Shown here piece after piece: positions 1 to 10,649 of a DNA stretch of 64,000 nucleotides. The notes beneath the pieces were generated by a model, which was not told the DNA's origin, did no database searches, and saw only the letters and a list, made by a program, of their open reading frames with translations. Within the stretch, counting starts at the first letter, position 1, and each line of letters starts with the position of its first letter. Origin of the DNA: Heterohyrax brucei (taxonomy: Eukaryota > Chordata > Mammalia > Hyracoidea > Procaviidae); the NCBI GenBank assembly GCA_028571685.1, contig CM053143.1, forward strand, positions 156,792,329 to 156,856,328, written 5' to 3'. Made by a program: the position numbers and the translations under genes.

Positions 1-95
1 ATCTGAATACCGATGGCATAGCATCCCAGCATCCCAGAATCCCAGCAACATGCAATCCCCCACAGGATGACAAAGTGACAGGCAAGCAAGGGAAA
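1..95 (-). mobile_element. RTE (BovB-like) LINE, 5' end, minus strand, cut by window edge
   Basis: The stretch matches the 5' untranslated end of the afrotherian RTE family read backwards, the same segment seen at about 34.4 kb. Only the first hundred bases or so of the element lie in the window. It is not the same copy as the plus-strand RTE starting near 335. Confidence 0.6.
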
Positions 96-334
96 AGAGA
101 CAGAGATGGCTACACATAGAAATATTTAGAGAGGTGTGTGTGTGTATACACACACATACACAAGTTAATATGCACACATGTATCTCTTTCTATGTTCACT
201 GAGAGGGTCTAGAAGCAATGACAAGAAAGACCAGGTAATATGACTATTATCTAAATTTACACATAAACCACTAAGAGTAAAGATGCAAAACTGAAGTTTG
301 TTTTTTTTTTAATTTTTTAACCATTTTTTGCAGT
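96..334. other. Spacer with TG/CA microsatellite
   Basis: No gene. A short imperfect (TG)n/(CA)n tract lies at about 133-166 and a T run at about 300-311. Confidence 0.5.
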
Positions 335-2273
335 CTGTAATTGATTGAGCATGCATGCAGGATACATTGATAATTACTGCTGATTTGAATGTGAAAGTTG
401 AAGACAAAGAAAGATTTGTAGCTGGAAAATACAGCCTTTGTGACAGAAACAACACCAGATCACATTACAGAACACTACAAGATCAACTACTTCCTCATTG
501 CTAATACCTTTTTTCAATAACATAAACAGCAACTATATATGTGGATCTCACCAGATGGAATACACGGAATCAAATCTACTACATCCATGGAAGGAGATGA
601 TGAAAACTTCTATATCATCAGTCAAAACAAGACTAGAGATGGACCATGGATCACACAATCAATTATTAATATGAAAGTTCCAGTTGAAACTGAAGAAAAT
701 TCTAAGTCCACAAGAGCCAAAGTGCAACCCTTAGTATATCCTACCTAATTTAGGGACCATCTCAAGAACAGATTTGATGCATTGAACACTAATGACCAAA
801 GACCAGATGAGTTGCGGAATAGCATAAAGGATACCACACATGAAGAAAGCAAAAGGTCATTGAAAAGATAGGAAGGAAAGAAAATACCTAAATAGATGTC
901 AGAAGGATGTGGAAACTTGCTCACGACCGTAGAATAGCTAAAGCAAAAGAATGAAATGATGAAGTAAAAGAGCTGAACAGAGGGTTTCAAGGGTATCTGA
1001 AAAAGACAAAGAAAAGTATTATAATGAAATGTGCAACTGTCTGGAGTTAGAAAACCAAAAGGTAAGTGCACACTTGGCATTTCTCAAGCTAAGATAATGG
1101 GAAGAAAGTCAAGCTTCAAATTTCTATAGTGAATGATTCTATTAGAAAAGTAATAAATGACACAGAAAGCATCAAAACAAGATGAAAAGAATACAGAATC
1201 ACTGTACCAAAAATACTGGTAGATATTCAACTATTTCAGGAGGTAGCATGCGATCAGGAACTGATGATACTGATGGAAGAAGCCCAAGCTGCGCTGAAGG
1301 CACTGACCAACAATAAGGCTATTGGAGTTTATTGTCTATCAATTCAAATGCTTCAAAGAACAAATGCAGTATTGAAAGACAGCTACCTGGTCACTCAGCT
1401 GGAGGAAATTCACATTTTTATCCATTCCGAAGTAAAGGTGATCCAACAGAATGTGAAAATTATTGAACAGCATTATTAATATCACACACAAGTAAAATTT
1501 TGCTGAGAACCTATAAAAGCAGTTATAATCATACATTGACATTTAACTTCCAGAAATTCAAGCCAGATTTAGAAGAGAGCATGGAAACATGAATGTTATT
1601 GCTGATGTCAAATGTATCTTGGCTGAAAGACAGAATACCAGATGCTTATTACTGTGTTTTATTGACTTTTCAAAGGCACTCAACTCTGTAGATCTTCAAA
1701 AACTATGTATAGCATTATAAAAAATGATCATTCCAGAACTCTTACTTGTGCACATGAGGAACCTGCAAACAAACCAAATGGTAGTCATTCAAACAGAACA
1801 AAGAGGTTTAAAATCAAAAAAGGTGTGCACGTGGATTATATCCTTTCACCATACTTGTTCAATCTGTATGCTGAACAAATAACCTAAAAAGAAGGAGTAT
1901 ATAAATAAGAAGGGGCATTAGGATTGGAGGAAGACTCATTAACTTCCTATTTTGTGCAGATGATACCACTTTGCTTGCTGAAAGCAAAGAGGACTTGAAG
2001 CACTTACTGATGAAGATCGAAGACCACAGGCTGGACGTTCAGAAAGGATTTTACCTCAAGGTAAAGAAAACACAAATTCTCACAGTGAGGCCAATAAGAA
2101 ATATCATGATAAACGGGGAAAATATTAAAGTTGCCAAGAATTTCAGTTTATTTGGATTCACAGTCAATGGCCATGGAAGCAGTGGTCAGAAAATCAAACA
2201 ACATATTGCACTAGGAAAATCTGCTACAAAAGGGTTCTTTAAAGCATTATAGAGCAAAAATGTAACTTTAGGG
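335..2273 (+). mobile_element. RTE (BovB-like) LINE, endonuclease to reverse transcriptase, degenerate
   Basis: This is a 5'-truncated RTE retrotransposon. A broken endonuclease domain (peptide WISPDGIHG near 541) is followed by the reverse transcriptase region. The RT catalytic motif at about 1953-1964 reads CADD where the family has YADD, and frameshifts and stops break the frame throughout, so it is dead. It is interrupted by the PTGES3 retrocopy and resumes at 4159. RTE elements copy themselves by target-primed reverse transcription. Confidence 0.85.
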
Positions 2274-4158
2274 TCTCTAGCACGCACGCTCAATCATTCT
2301 CTGTCCTCCCACCCCTTTTCCTACACTTTCTTCATCTCTCCCACTGGAGTTGCTGCTCTTTCTGCCCAGTGCACTGGGGGACCCAGGCTGAGCCTGCTGC
2401 AGCAGCTGCCTTCATGTTCCCCTGAAGGGAATAAGTGGCCAAGACGGCAGAGAAACCCCAGAGTTGTCACTGGAGAGGAGTCAGCTCCTCAACAGCTGCC
2501 CCAGAGAGGCCTGCCACCTGTCCCCTGTCCAGTTCAATGTGCAGCATGCTTTGCCAAGTGGTAAGACCTGAGACTATGATTTTATTGAATTTTGTGTTGA
2601 AGAAAGTAAAGATGTCATTGTCAATCTTTGGAAATCCAAACTTAAATTCAACTGTCTTGGAGGAAGTCGTAATTTTAAACATTTAAATGCAATTGATCTT
2701 TTTCACTGTATTGATCCAAATGATTCCAAGAGTGAAAAAAAGGACAGATCAATCTCACGTTGTTTACACAAAGGAGAGCCTGGCCAGTTGCGGCCAAAGT
2801 TAACAAAGGAAAGAACAAAGTTTCATTGGCTTAGTGTGGACTTCAATGATTGGAAAAACACACAAGATGATTCAGATAAAGGCTTGCCTAGTTTTGATCA
2901 TTTCTATTACCAATGTGGATAGTGATGAGGATGCAGATTTACTGGAAGTAGACAGAGCAAATAGTAACTTGCAAGACAGTGATGATGAAGAAACGCCAGG
3001 TACAGAGTGAGGAATACTGATGTCACAGGGATTTTCAGGGTAGCAAAAACAAAACAAGACAAAACAACCTTTCAGCAAGATTTCATAATTGAAAGCATTC
3101 CTGAGTTGATAGTGACAAAGGCAGATGCTATTTACCTTCTTTAAACCACATTTCAATCTTTTTTTTAAGGCTTCACTAAAGGGTGATAATATACCACTGT
3201 ATGGAGGCAATTTTAAGTCAATAACTTTAACTGTGAAAATTTCCCAGATTTCCATGATGCCATTGAGGTCTTAGGCAATTGATACAGCAGTTGTAATAAA
3301 CAAGACCTTTCACCTAGGTCTCCTTTACTTCAAAACATAGATAACTGACATGACAGGAAGTGCTTAGCTTAGGGAAAGATAACCAATTTTTTTATTTTAG
3401 AACTTGGGCTCAAAGAGGCTGTAGCAAATTGGCTAAACCCTTGAACCAGTAACCCGGTGTTTCTCTGGTGCATCTTCAGGAATGTTCCACTGAAGTTTTA
3501 TTTTTCAAGGATTTACTTCACAGTATTGTATGAAAGTGATCACTGGTTGGTGTTCCAAAGGTATCTTAGCTAAAATTAATGACTATCCTGATTTAGACGG
3601 GTTTTGAAGCCTGTGCGTTTGATGTTGTTTGAGGAAGGCAAAGAAAGGCTGGACATTGTTGTTTGTGAGTCTGTACATTTAGATCAATTTGTATTTTCAT
3701 TTTCAGTATGTCAAATGAGTGAAAACATTTTAATATGCTATTAACTTTTTTATTATTTTTTTGTTTTTTTTTTATTTGATTAAGCTTCTACCAGTCGGCA
3801 CTTGGCTTGGCTAGTGCTGAAGACCTCAATTTGTATTCATGACAGTGAGGATTTTTTTTTTTTTAATATCCGCATTCCTTCTAATAAACTGTTGGAAGAG
3901 AAGATGTCCTTTTAAGTGCCTAGCTTACTGTAATTTCACATATTATTGCCATTTTCTGAAATTGAGTTTATATTTTTGTGGAAGAATTTGTGACTAGTCC
4001 TCTGACAAAATAAAAAAGGGCTTCTGTAATATTCACAGGAAGTCTTTGCAGGGAGATCTATAATGGGAAATTGCAGATACACTCTGTAACAGTTGGAAAG
4101 AAAGTGTTGTGATTTGATTGAAATAAAACTACAAGAGTTGTCCTCCTCTAAAAAATTT
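2274..4158 (+). pseudogene. PTGES3P: PTGES3 (p23 co-chaperone) processed pseudogene
   Basis: This is a retrocopy of the mRNA for p23, the small HSP90 co-chaperone also called prostaglandin E synthase 3. No introns are present. The GC-rich 5' leader is at about 2330-2540, the damaged start region near 2543, and a readable frame from about 2578 to 2925 includes IDLFHCIDPNDSK and HWLSVDFNDWK, both hallmarks of the p23 CS domain. The acidic tail follows after a frameshift near 2925 and ends at the stop at 3008-3010. About 1.1 kb of 3' untranslated sequence follows, with a poly(A) signal near 4122 and an A-rich end near 4150. Lesions include a disrupted N-terminus, loss of the conserved Trp of the SWPRL motif (reads LRPKL), and a deletion in the acidic hinge. 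The insertion splits an RTE element and is flanked by similar 16-19 base sequences at 2258-2273 and 4159-4177, a decayed target-site duplication. It is not expected to make p23. Confidence 0.9.
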
Positions 4159-4633
4159 AAATGTATAATATTATTGGCTATGGCGTACCTAATCTAAGCC
4201 ATAGTGTTTTCAGTCACCTTATATTCATGAGAAAGCTGGAAAATGAATAATAGAGACGAAAAAATTGATGTCTTTGAATTACAGTGTTAGTAAAGAATAC
4301 TGAATATACTAAGGGCTGTCAGAATGAACAAATCTGTCTTGGCAGATGCATATGCAGAATTCTCCTTGAAAACAAAGATGGCAAGACTTTGTCCCACATA
4401 CTTTGGACATTTTATCAAGCAGGACCAAGGATATCATGCTTGGTAAAGTATGTAGTCTGTGAAAAAGAGGAAGATCCTCAGCCTTCCTTGACATAGTCAC
4501 TGCAACAACGAGCTCAAGCATAACAAAAAAAAAAGTGAGGATGGCTCAGGACTAGGCAGTGTGTCATTCTATTGTAAATAAGGTGACTAGGATTGCATGA
4601 ACTCCATGGTACCTAATAAAAACAGCAACATAC
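4159..4633 (+). mobile_element. RTE LINE, 3' end (continuation of the copy at 335)
   Basis: The sequence resumes at the base of the RTE consensus where the left part stopped, running through the ORF2 C-terminus and the 3' tail and ending in an A/C-rich stretch at 4615-4633. The two halves are one element opened by the PTGES3 retrocopy. Confidence 0.8.
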
Positions 4634-4639
4634 AAAATA

Positions 4640-5012
4640 CCTGATCAGTAATCACCAACTTTCAACATTATCCAACACAAGAACTGGCTGAAAACCTGTT
4701 ATAGTCAAGAGGAGCCTAAGGAGACATGATGACCGAGTGTACTCTAACATTCTGGATGGGATCTAGGAACAATAAAAGGACATGAGGTCAAAACTCAAGA
4801 ATCTCAGTGAAGTAAGAACTATCATTACTAATGTACCAGCATTTGTTCATTAACTATAACAAATGAACCATACTAATGTAAAATGTCAATCATAAAGGAA
4901 ATCAGGTTTGAAATATACAAAAACTCTCTGCTTTATCTTTCCCATGTTTCTATAAACCTATAACTGATCTAAATTAAAAATTTTATTGAAAAATAAAAAG
5001 ATGAAATCAGTT
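4640..5012 (+). mobile_element. Old L1 (L1ME-like) 3' end
   Basis: Contains the old L1M 3' untranslated region pattern: an 'aggagactaaggagacatga'-like block near 4707 and an 'ataaccta..tgatctaaa' block before an A-rich AAAATAAAAAG end at about 4995. The family assignment is from memory. Confidence 0.5.
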
Positions 5013-5869
5013 TCATGAGCTGCACTTTTAGTAACCTATTTATGATGTGTGAGACAAAGTGCAATGAAATAAAGATATATTTTATGTGAAACAAAGTTTG
5101 CAATAATAATCCCAACATGATCATGAAAGATAATGTGCACATTAAATAATAAATAACGTGATTATAAAGTATTGATATGTTATGCAGCTCAGTGAGTCAG
5201 AACATGTATTTCAAATATGCACTCCAACAGTGTTTTATTCTTTCAAATGATAAACAATAAACTGTTTTCCACCATCGGCTTACTAGGAATCATAATATTC
5301 TTTGACATATTATCCTAAAAGAGTTACACAAACAACTCATGGTTCATGTAATTTCAGTTGAACAATTTTTTATGTTCTATGATAATAACTTAAAAAGGAA
5401 CAGAGTCAAAGATTTGCCAGCAATTTTTTGCTCTTTGTATTACATGCAAAACTCAAACTTGTGAAGGCTTTTCAAGAAGAGCTGTCCTGTCACTCCTTGT
5501 CTTGTCAGTTTCAGGCCACTGCTTCTTCAAATGAACAGAAACTAGATCATTTAAAAAACATCTTAGGCAGTAAAATACCATGTCATGTGTGGAATGGAAA
5601 TTTACTTGATAAGCACAACACTTCTTAGGAAAGATTAGGAGTGTTCTCATGAATAACTGTATTTTGGAATAAACAATTTCCTTTTAGCTTTCCATTTTAC
5701 TAATGTTCAGCATTTATCTTTTGTTGGGGAATCAATGTAGCATCAATCAATGGAAAAGAGTCACTCTGTGTGTTTTGGAATAAGAGATTTATTATAGGAA
5801 GAAGGCCTATGCAACTGAGACAAAATGAAGGTTCAGAAGAGATGATGAATTTGAAGTGAAATTATCAAC
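5013..5869. other. No recognisable feature
   Basis: AT-rich and without convincing coding potential. The 66-residue open frame at 5428-5628 has no recognisable motif and no flanking splice or promoter support. Confidence 0.4.
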
Positions 5870-6381
5870 TGTCATGGACTAAATTGTATCTTCCCAAAAA
5901 CATGCATTGCAGTTTTACTGCGCCATGATTCCTGGTATTATGTGATGTTCTTTTATGTTGTAAACCCTGCCTCTGTGATCGTAACGAGGGAAGACGGGCA
6001 GCAGTTGTGCAGGTGAGATGGGACTTCACGTGTAAGATTGCATTGTGCTTTGGGGCAGCCTCTTGGGATATGAAAGAAAGGGAGGTAAGTGCAGAGTTGG
6101 GGACATCATACAATCAAGGAAACAGTGTCGGGAGCTGAGCGAGTCCTTGGGAATGGACTGAGCGAGTCCTCTGATCCCTGTGCAGCAGAGGCTTTCAGTC
6201 CAGGGAGAGACTGATGACGAGGACTTTCCTCTAGAGCCAGCAGCAGAGAAAGACTTTCCCTGGAGCTGACACCCTGAATTTGGACTTTTAGCCTACTGGA
6301 CTGTGACAAATTAAAATTTCTCTTTTTAAAAGCCACCCAATCATGGTATTTCTGTTAAAGGAGCACTAATTGACTAAGACA
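5870..6381 (+). mobile_element. ERVL-MaLR-type solo LTR
   Basis: It begins TGTCATGG and ends GACTAAGACA, the termini of the afrotherian MaLR/MLT1-like LTR seen several times here. The 3' block with the 'ttggacttttagcctactgg' segment (6280-6300) is diagnostic. There is no internal region. The flanking 5 bases (TCAAC, GCTGC) do not match, so either the duplication has decayed or the ends are off. Confidence 0.75.
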
Positions 6382-6397
6382 GCTGCTTTTTGGTCCA

Positions 6398-7466
6398 TGT
6401 CTTGGTCATTTAGTGCTGCTATAACAGAAGTACCAGAAGTGGATGACTTGATCAAAGTGAAATATACTCTCACACAGTCTAGTAGGCTAGAAGTCCAAAT
6501 TCAGGGTGTTAGCTCCAAGGGAAGACTTTCTCTCCACTGGCTCTGGAGGAAGGTTCTTGTCACTAACTGTCATGGATTGAATTGTGTGTCCCCCAAAACG
6601 TACGTAGTAATTTGACTGGGCAGTGATTCCCAGTACTCCATGATTGCCCTCTATTTTGTGATTTTCTATTGCTGTAAATCCTAATTTCTGCCTGGGGTTA
6701 ATAGACTGCATTAAAGTTAAAGAGGATTAGAGTTGAACTATAAAACCCTTTCTAAGGTCACCTCTATGCTCTAAGGTAAAGAAAGTTAACCTGGAGTGTG
6801 ACTTGCACTACTTTTTATCCTTTCACCCTCCAAGATAAAAAATGAAAGGGAAGCAAGCAGAGAGTTGAGAATCTTATACCATCAAGAAAGCAGCACAAAC
6901 TGTAGACCACGGCCTTCAGACTCGAGGTTCCTGTGCCAAGATGCTCCCTGACTAAAGACTGATGCAACACAAGGACTTTTCTCCAGAGCCAACAAAGAGC
7001 GAAAGCCTTCCCCTGGAGCAGACATCCTGAATTTGGGCTTGTAGCCTACTGGACCGTATAAGAATAAATTTTTCTGCGTTAAAGCTATCTACTTGTGGTA
7101 TTTCTGTTAGAAAAGTACCAGATGACTAAAACACCAATCTTTCCCTGGACAAGAAGCTTCTCATTGCAGGGACCCCTGGTCCAAAGGACAAGGTATTTTC
7201 CTGACTCTTACTTCTTGGTGGTATGACACACTCGTGTCTCTTGGCTTACTTTTCTCTTATAACTCAAAAGATATTGGCTTAGGACACTACCTAATTTTGT
7301 AGACCTCATCAATATAATTGCCACTAAACCATCTCATAGTGATAGGTTTTATAATACATAGGGAAATTATGTCTGATGACAAAATGTTAGACAATCATAT
7401 ACTACAGGCAATTATGACCCAGCCAAGTTGACAGATATTTTGTGGACACACAATTCAATCCATCAG
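6398..7466 (-). mobile_element. ERVL-MaLR-type LTR, minus strand, interrupted
   Basis: The same LTR family in reverse: TGTCTTGGTCAT at 6398, then the trademark 'ctagtaggctagaagtccaa' block, stopping at 6567. It resumes at 7134 with 'aatctttccctggacaagaa' and ends at about 7466. The gap is filled exactly by a plus-strand LTR, so it was opened by a later insertion. Confidence 0.75.
6568..7133 (+). mobile_element. ERVL-MaLR-type LTR nested in an opposite-strand LTR
   Basis: It starts TGTCATGGATTG and ends GACTAAAACA. It sits inside the minus-strand LTR at 6398-7466. The neighbouring pentamers CTAAC (6563-6567) and CCAAT (7134-7138) match at 3 of 5 positions, compatible with an old 5-base duplication. 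Confidence 0.75.
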
Positions 7467-7477
7467 AGTAAATTTGT

Positions 7478-7850
7478 GAAGATTTTTATGTTATGTTGAG
7501 GTGTAATCCACAATGATGGCTGTGGTCTTTGATTTTCATCAGTGTTTCAAGCTGCCTTCACTTTCAGCAAACAAGATTGTGTCTGTGTAACACAGTTGTT
7601 AACACATGTTCCTTCCATCCTAATGCCTCATTCTTCTTCATATTAAGTCCAATTTTTCAGATTATTTGGCCAAAGTACGGATTGAATAGGTACTGTGAAA
7701 GGATATAACCCTGATGAACACCTTCACTGCTTTAAACCACACAAGCATCCCTTTATTCTGACTGAACTGACTTTATCGTATCTATGTCCAGGTTCTTCAC
7801 GAGTACGATTAAGTGTTCTAGAATTCCCATTCTTTGCAATATCCAAAACT
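7478..7850 (-). mobile_element. RTE LINE fragment, reverse transcriptase region
   Basis: Antisense RT-domain sequence of RTE, from the region upstream of the ORF2 C-terminus back into the RT. It is degenerate and truncated on both sides. Confidence 0.75.
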
Positions 7851-7869
7851 CTCTTACCTTTTCCCATAA

Positions 7870-8460
7870 ATGTCTGAGGCATCCTACTTTGCCAGTAAAC
7901 TTTCACCCAAGCGCTCTTGACTCTAACTCTACAGTTCAGCCAAATGAGCTCCCCCAAGTAGCCAGACTCGTCATACCAAAGCAGGCCTTCCGCTCAAGGG
8001 CCCCACTCAGCTTTCTCACTCCCTGAGCCAGGACACTCACCACGCCATCTCAACCAGTATCTCCTGCCAGTCTTCCCTAATACCATTCCTTAGTCATTGC
8101 TTCTAACCATCTTTAGTGTCATAGCTCTCTCTTTCTCTCTCTCTGTGTCACTGTTACCGGGGCTTCCTAGAACAGGAATCCCAGGTCCAAAGAACCTACT
8201 CTCCTCTTGGCCTTTCCTCCTTGGGGTGGTGAGATCCTTTGTTTCCTGCCTCTGAGATAGTTCATTTTAAGCTAAATGAGATGTCCAAAGTAACCAATCC
8301 CTTCATTAGGGTTCCATATACCTTATTAGCATGTTCCCAGCCAATCATTTTGTGAGAGTTACAAGACTATGACGAGAAATGCTACACAAAAGCAATCCGT
8401 TGTACCAGACTTCCCCAAAGTTATACAGAAATGGAGAGTCACATCATATCTAAGGGTACT
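7870..8460 (-). mobile_element. Probable LTR, minus strand, family unassigned
   Basis: The segment 8165-8250 ('cccaggtccaaagaacctac' and onwards) resembles the middle of the MaLR LTRs in reverse. The flanking CT-rich tract at 8125-8145 would be the GA-rich part of an LTR on the other strand. Clear ends are not visible. Confidence 0.35.
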
Positions 8461-8540
8461 TAGATTATTGTTTGTACTTCATACTATACTGATATGGAAT
8501 TATACATATATATATTATACATATATATAGAGAGAGAGAG

Positions 8541-9090
8541 CTCATGAACTTAATTGTTCTAAGTACTACATACCTCATTGCTGAATGTCACTATGTTCAC
8601 CTTTTAAGAAACTATACACTGATGGGAAGCTATACACTGATGCCAGTGCTTCATCTATGCTTTAGAGCAATTTTGGAACTCTTTCTGGAATGACTACTGC
8701 TTAGGGTGGTACTTTGTCAAGTTTGCAAACTTAGTCATATAGTTGTCTCTGAAGGAGTTTTTAGCCAGTAAGCAAAAACTGTCTTGGAACACTATCCCTA
8801 CTCACCTGATCTGGCCCTTAATGACTTTTTTCTTTACCCCAAAATAAAGGAAATATTTAAAGGAAGACATTTTGATGACATGCAAGATATCAAGGGTAAA
8901 ACAATGACAGCTCTGATAGTCATTCTGGAACAGGAGTTCCACAATTGTTTTGAAGGGCAGACGTAGTCTGGGCACCAGTGCATAGTTCCCCAAGGGGAGT
9001 ACTTCAAAGGTAACTGTAGTGATAGTCAGCAGTAAGGTATGTAGCATTTTTTCTAGAATGAGTTTGCAAACTTAATTGTGAGACCTCATA
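8541..9090 (+). mobile_element. Fold-back mariner (Tc1/mariner) element, copy 1
   Basis: The right part encodes the C-terminal third of a mariner transposase. YSPDLALNDFFLYPKIKE at 8799-8852 includes the third catalytic Asp (8808-8810) of the DD34D triad, followed by HFDDMQDIKG and FQNC-like sequence and the terminal repeat. The left part (8541-8690) is an inverted copy of the last ~150 bases of the same transposase gene, so the ends form long imperfect arms. A second terminal-repeat-like motif lies inside at about 8725-8745. The N-terminal and first two catalytic Asp regions are absent, so it cannot be autonomous. Two more copies with the same arrangement lie at 31367 and 57967. Confidence 0.75.
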
Positions 9091-9629
9091 CATATGTATA
9101 TATGTATGTATATACTCCCACTGTATTCATATTCCATAAATAAAAACCCTCGCAGGTGTATGTAATCTGTTTCTCTTGCTATCAGCTGCTAAACTTAGAA
9201 ATTTTGCATTAACCACATATTTAATCAATATTCTATTGCATTTGTCTTCCAGATTCCTAAAACATTTGTTAGACATCATTGGACTAAATGCTGGATTTTG
9301 TGATACCCTATTGGCCATCCCCTAAGAATCTGGGAAAAAAAAAATGCATCATTATAACGTATGTGATTATGTTTTCATTAAAACTAATGTGAAATACACA
9401 GCTTATAATCAGCAAATCAAACAAACAAACAAACAGTTAGGGAGGAATAAATGACTCACGCCAAACAGGCAGTCAATGTTAACAGTAAGTGTTTATAATA
9501 AGTATTTTTTCTTTCTTTTTTTTCATTTTTTACATTGAGCTAGAACTTTAGTTACAGAACTAAGACAATTTGTTGCTTGCTCTTCACTCAGTTTCCATTT
9601 CAATACTGTAAAGATCATTTACAGTAATA
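9091..9629. other. No recognisable feature
   Basis: AT-rich sequence with a short (TATG)n tract at 9095-9112 and an (AAAC)n tract near 9419-9434. Nothing coding is seen. It ends at the target-site duplication of the L1. Confidence 0.4.
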
Positions 9630-9644
9630 TCCATAGTTCTTTTT
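9630..9644. repeat. Left target-site duplication of the L1
   Basis: TCCATAGTTCTTTTT here is repeated exactly at 16717-16731. It merges into the poly(T) that is the antisense tail of the L1. Confidence 0.85.
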
Positions 9645-9650
9645 TTTTTT

Positions 9651-10649
9651 AATACGACTGAGGGAAAATATGCATTCTTATGTAAATTTGCATGCCCAAC
9701 TATGTGCAGTTTCCACTGCTCTCCCTGCCTGGTGACAACACACTATTACTCTCTGTGCCATATATGACTCATCCTCCCAAAAGTCTCCTTTCCCCTTCTC
9801 TGCACCTACTCCCCTTCCTCTAGTCAGAGGTCATCAGGGTGATATCCTATAGACGCATAGAACCATAAAGTGCATCCAATATATAGTCACTCTGCATCAC
9901 TAAGTCCAATCTTTTGCTGTACAAAGAGTGGACCTTCATTATGATCCATGGGCAAGTGCAGCATCAGGGCCAGGGGCCATGCTCCCAAGAGAACCCCAAA
10001 GCCACTGGACCATCAATTGTGGTCTTTTAGCAGAGATCTCACAGTGCATCCCTTTTTATTCTTGTGTTGCCTGCAAGACTCAACTTTGTGAGCTCCATCA
10101 TGGCTGTCACTGGTAGTGGCCGGGCACCATCCAGTTCTTCTGGTCCCAAGTCGATGTAGGCACCCACTCATGAGGATCTCTCTGTCTTCCACGTTGTCAT
10201 TTTGGTCCTCGGTGAGCATCCGCTCCTGCTGAGTTGGGACCATTTGCTGTGTCCTCGGATGGCAGCTTGGCAGCTTTTAAGACACCAGATGCCACTCGCC
10301 AATGTGGGGTGCAGACAGCCCTCTTAGCAAAACACTAGTTATGCCAGTTGGTCTCGATTTCACCTAAGAGCATGGTCCCCTGTGCCCCGCCCTAGCTACT
10401 CTGTCCTTGCATTATTGGGTTAAGATGGGATGAGTACTCATGTTATACTGAAGTCCGCTTAATATTGTTCTTGTTTCTAATGTGTGCTGCCACCGATTTC
10501 ACCCAACCAAATTTCTACCAACTATCTAATATAAACCCTCCCCACCTAACCCTCTCTCCCTCCCTTGCCTTGCAGCCGTCAAAGAGTCCTTTCTTCTATG
10601 CATAAGTCTGTTTTTGAGTTCTTATCATACAGGTCTCATGTAATATTTG
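9651..10649 (-). mobile_element. L1 3' untranslated region
   Basis: The antisense text with 'gttgggaccatttgctgtgt' near 10235 and the 'cacttgccaatgtggggtgc'-like block near 10290-10310 belongs to an L1 3' UTR. Related antisense 3' UTRs occur at 32500, 38604 and 46090, so this is a family-wide feature. Confidence 0.75.

Noticed and set aside
2543-3010. Functional PTGES3 gene
   Set aside because: No introns, disrupted start, frameshift near 2925 and key residue changes mark it as a retrocopy.
8541-9090. Autonomous mariner transposase
   Set aside because: Only the C-terminal third is present, with the third catalytic Asp but not the first two.
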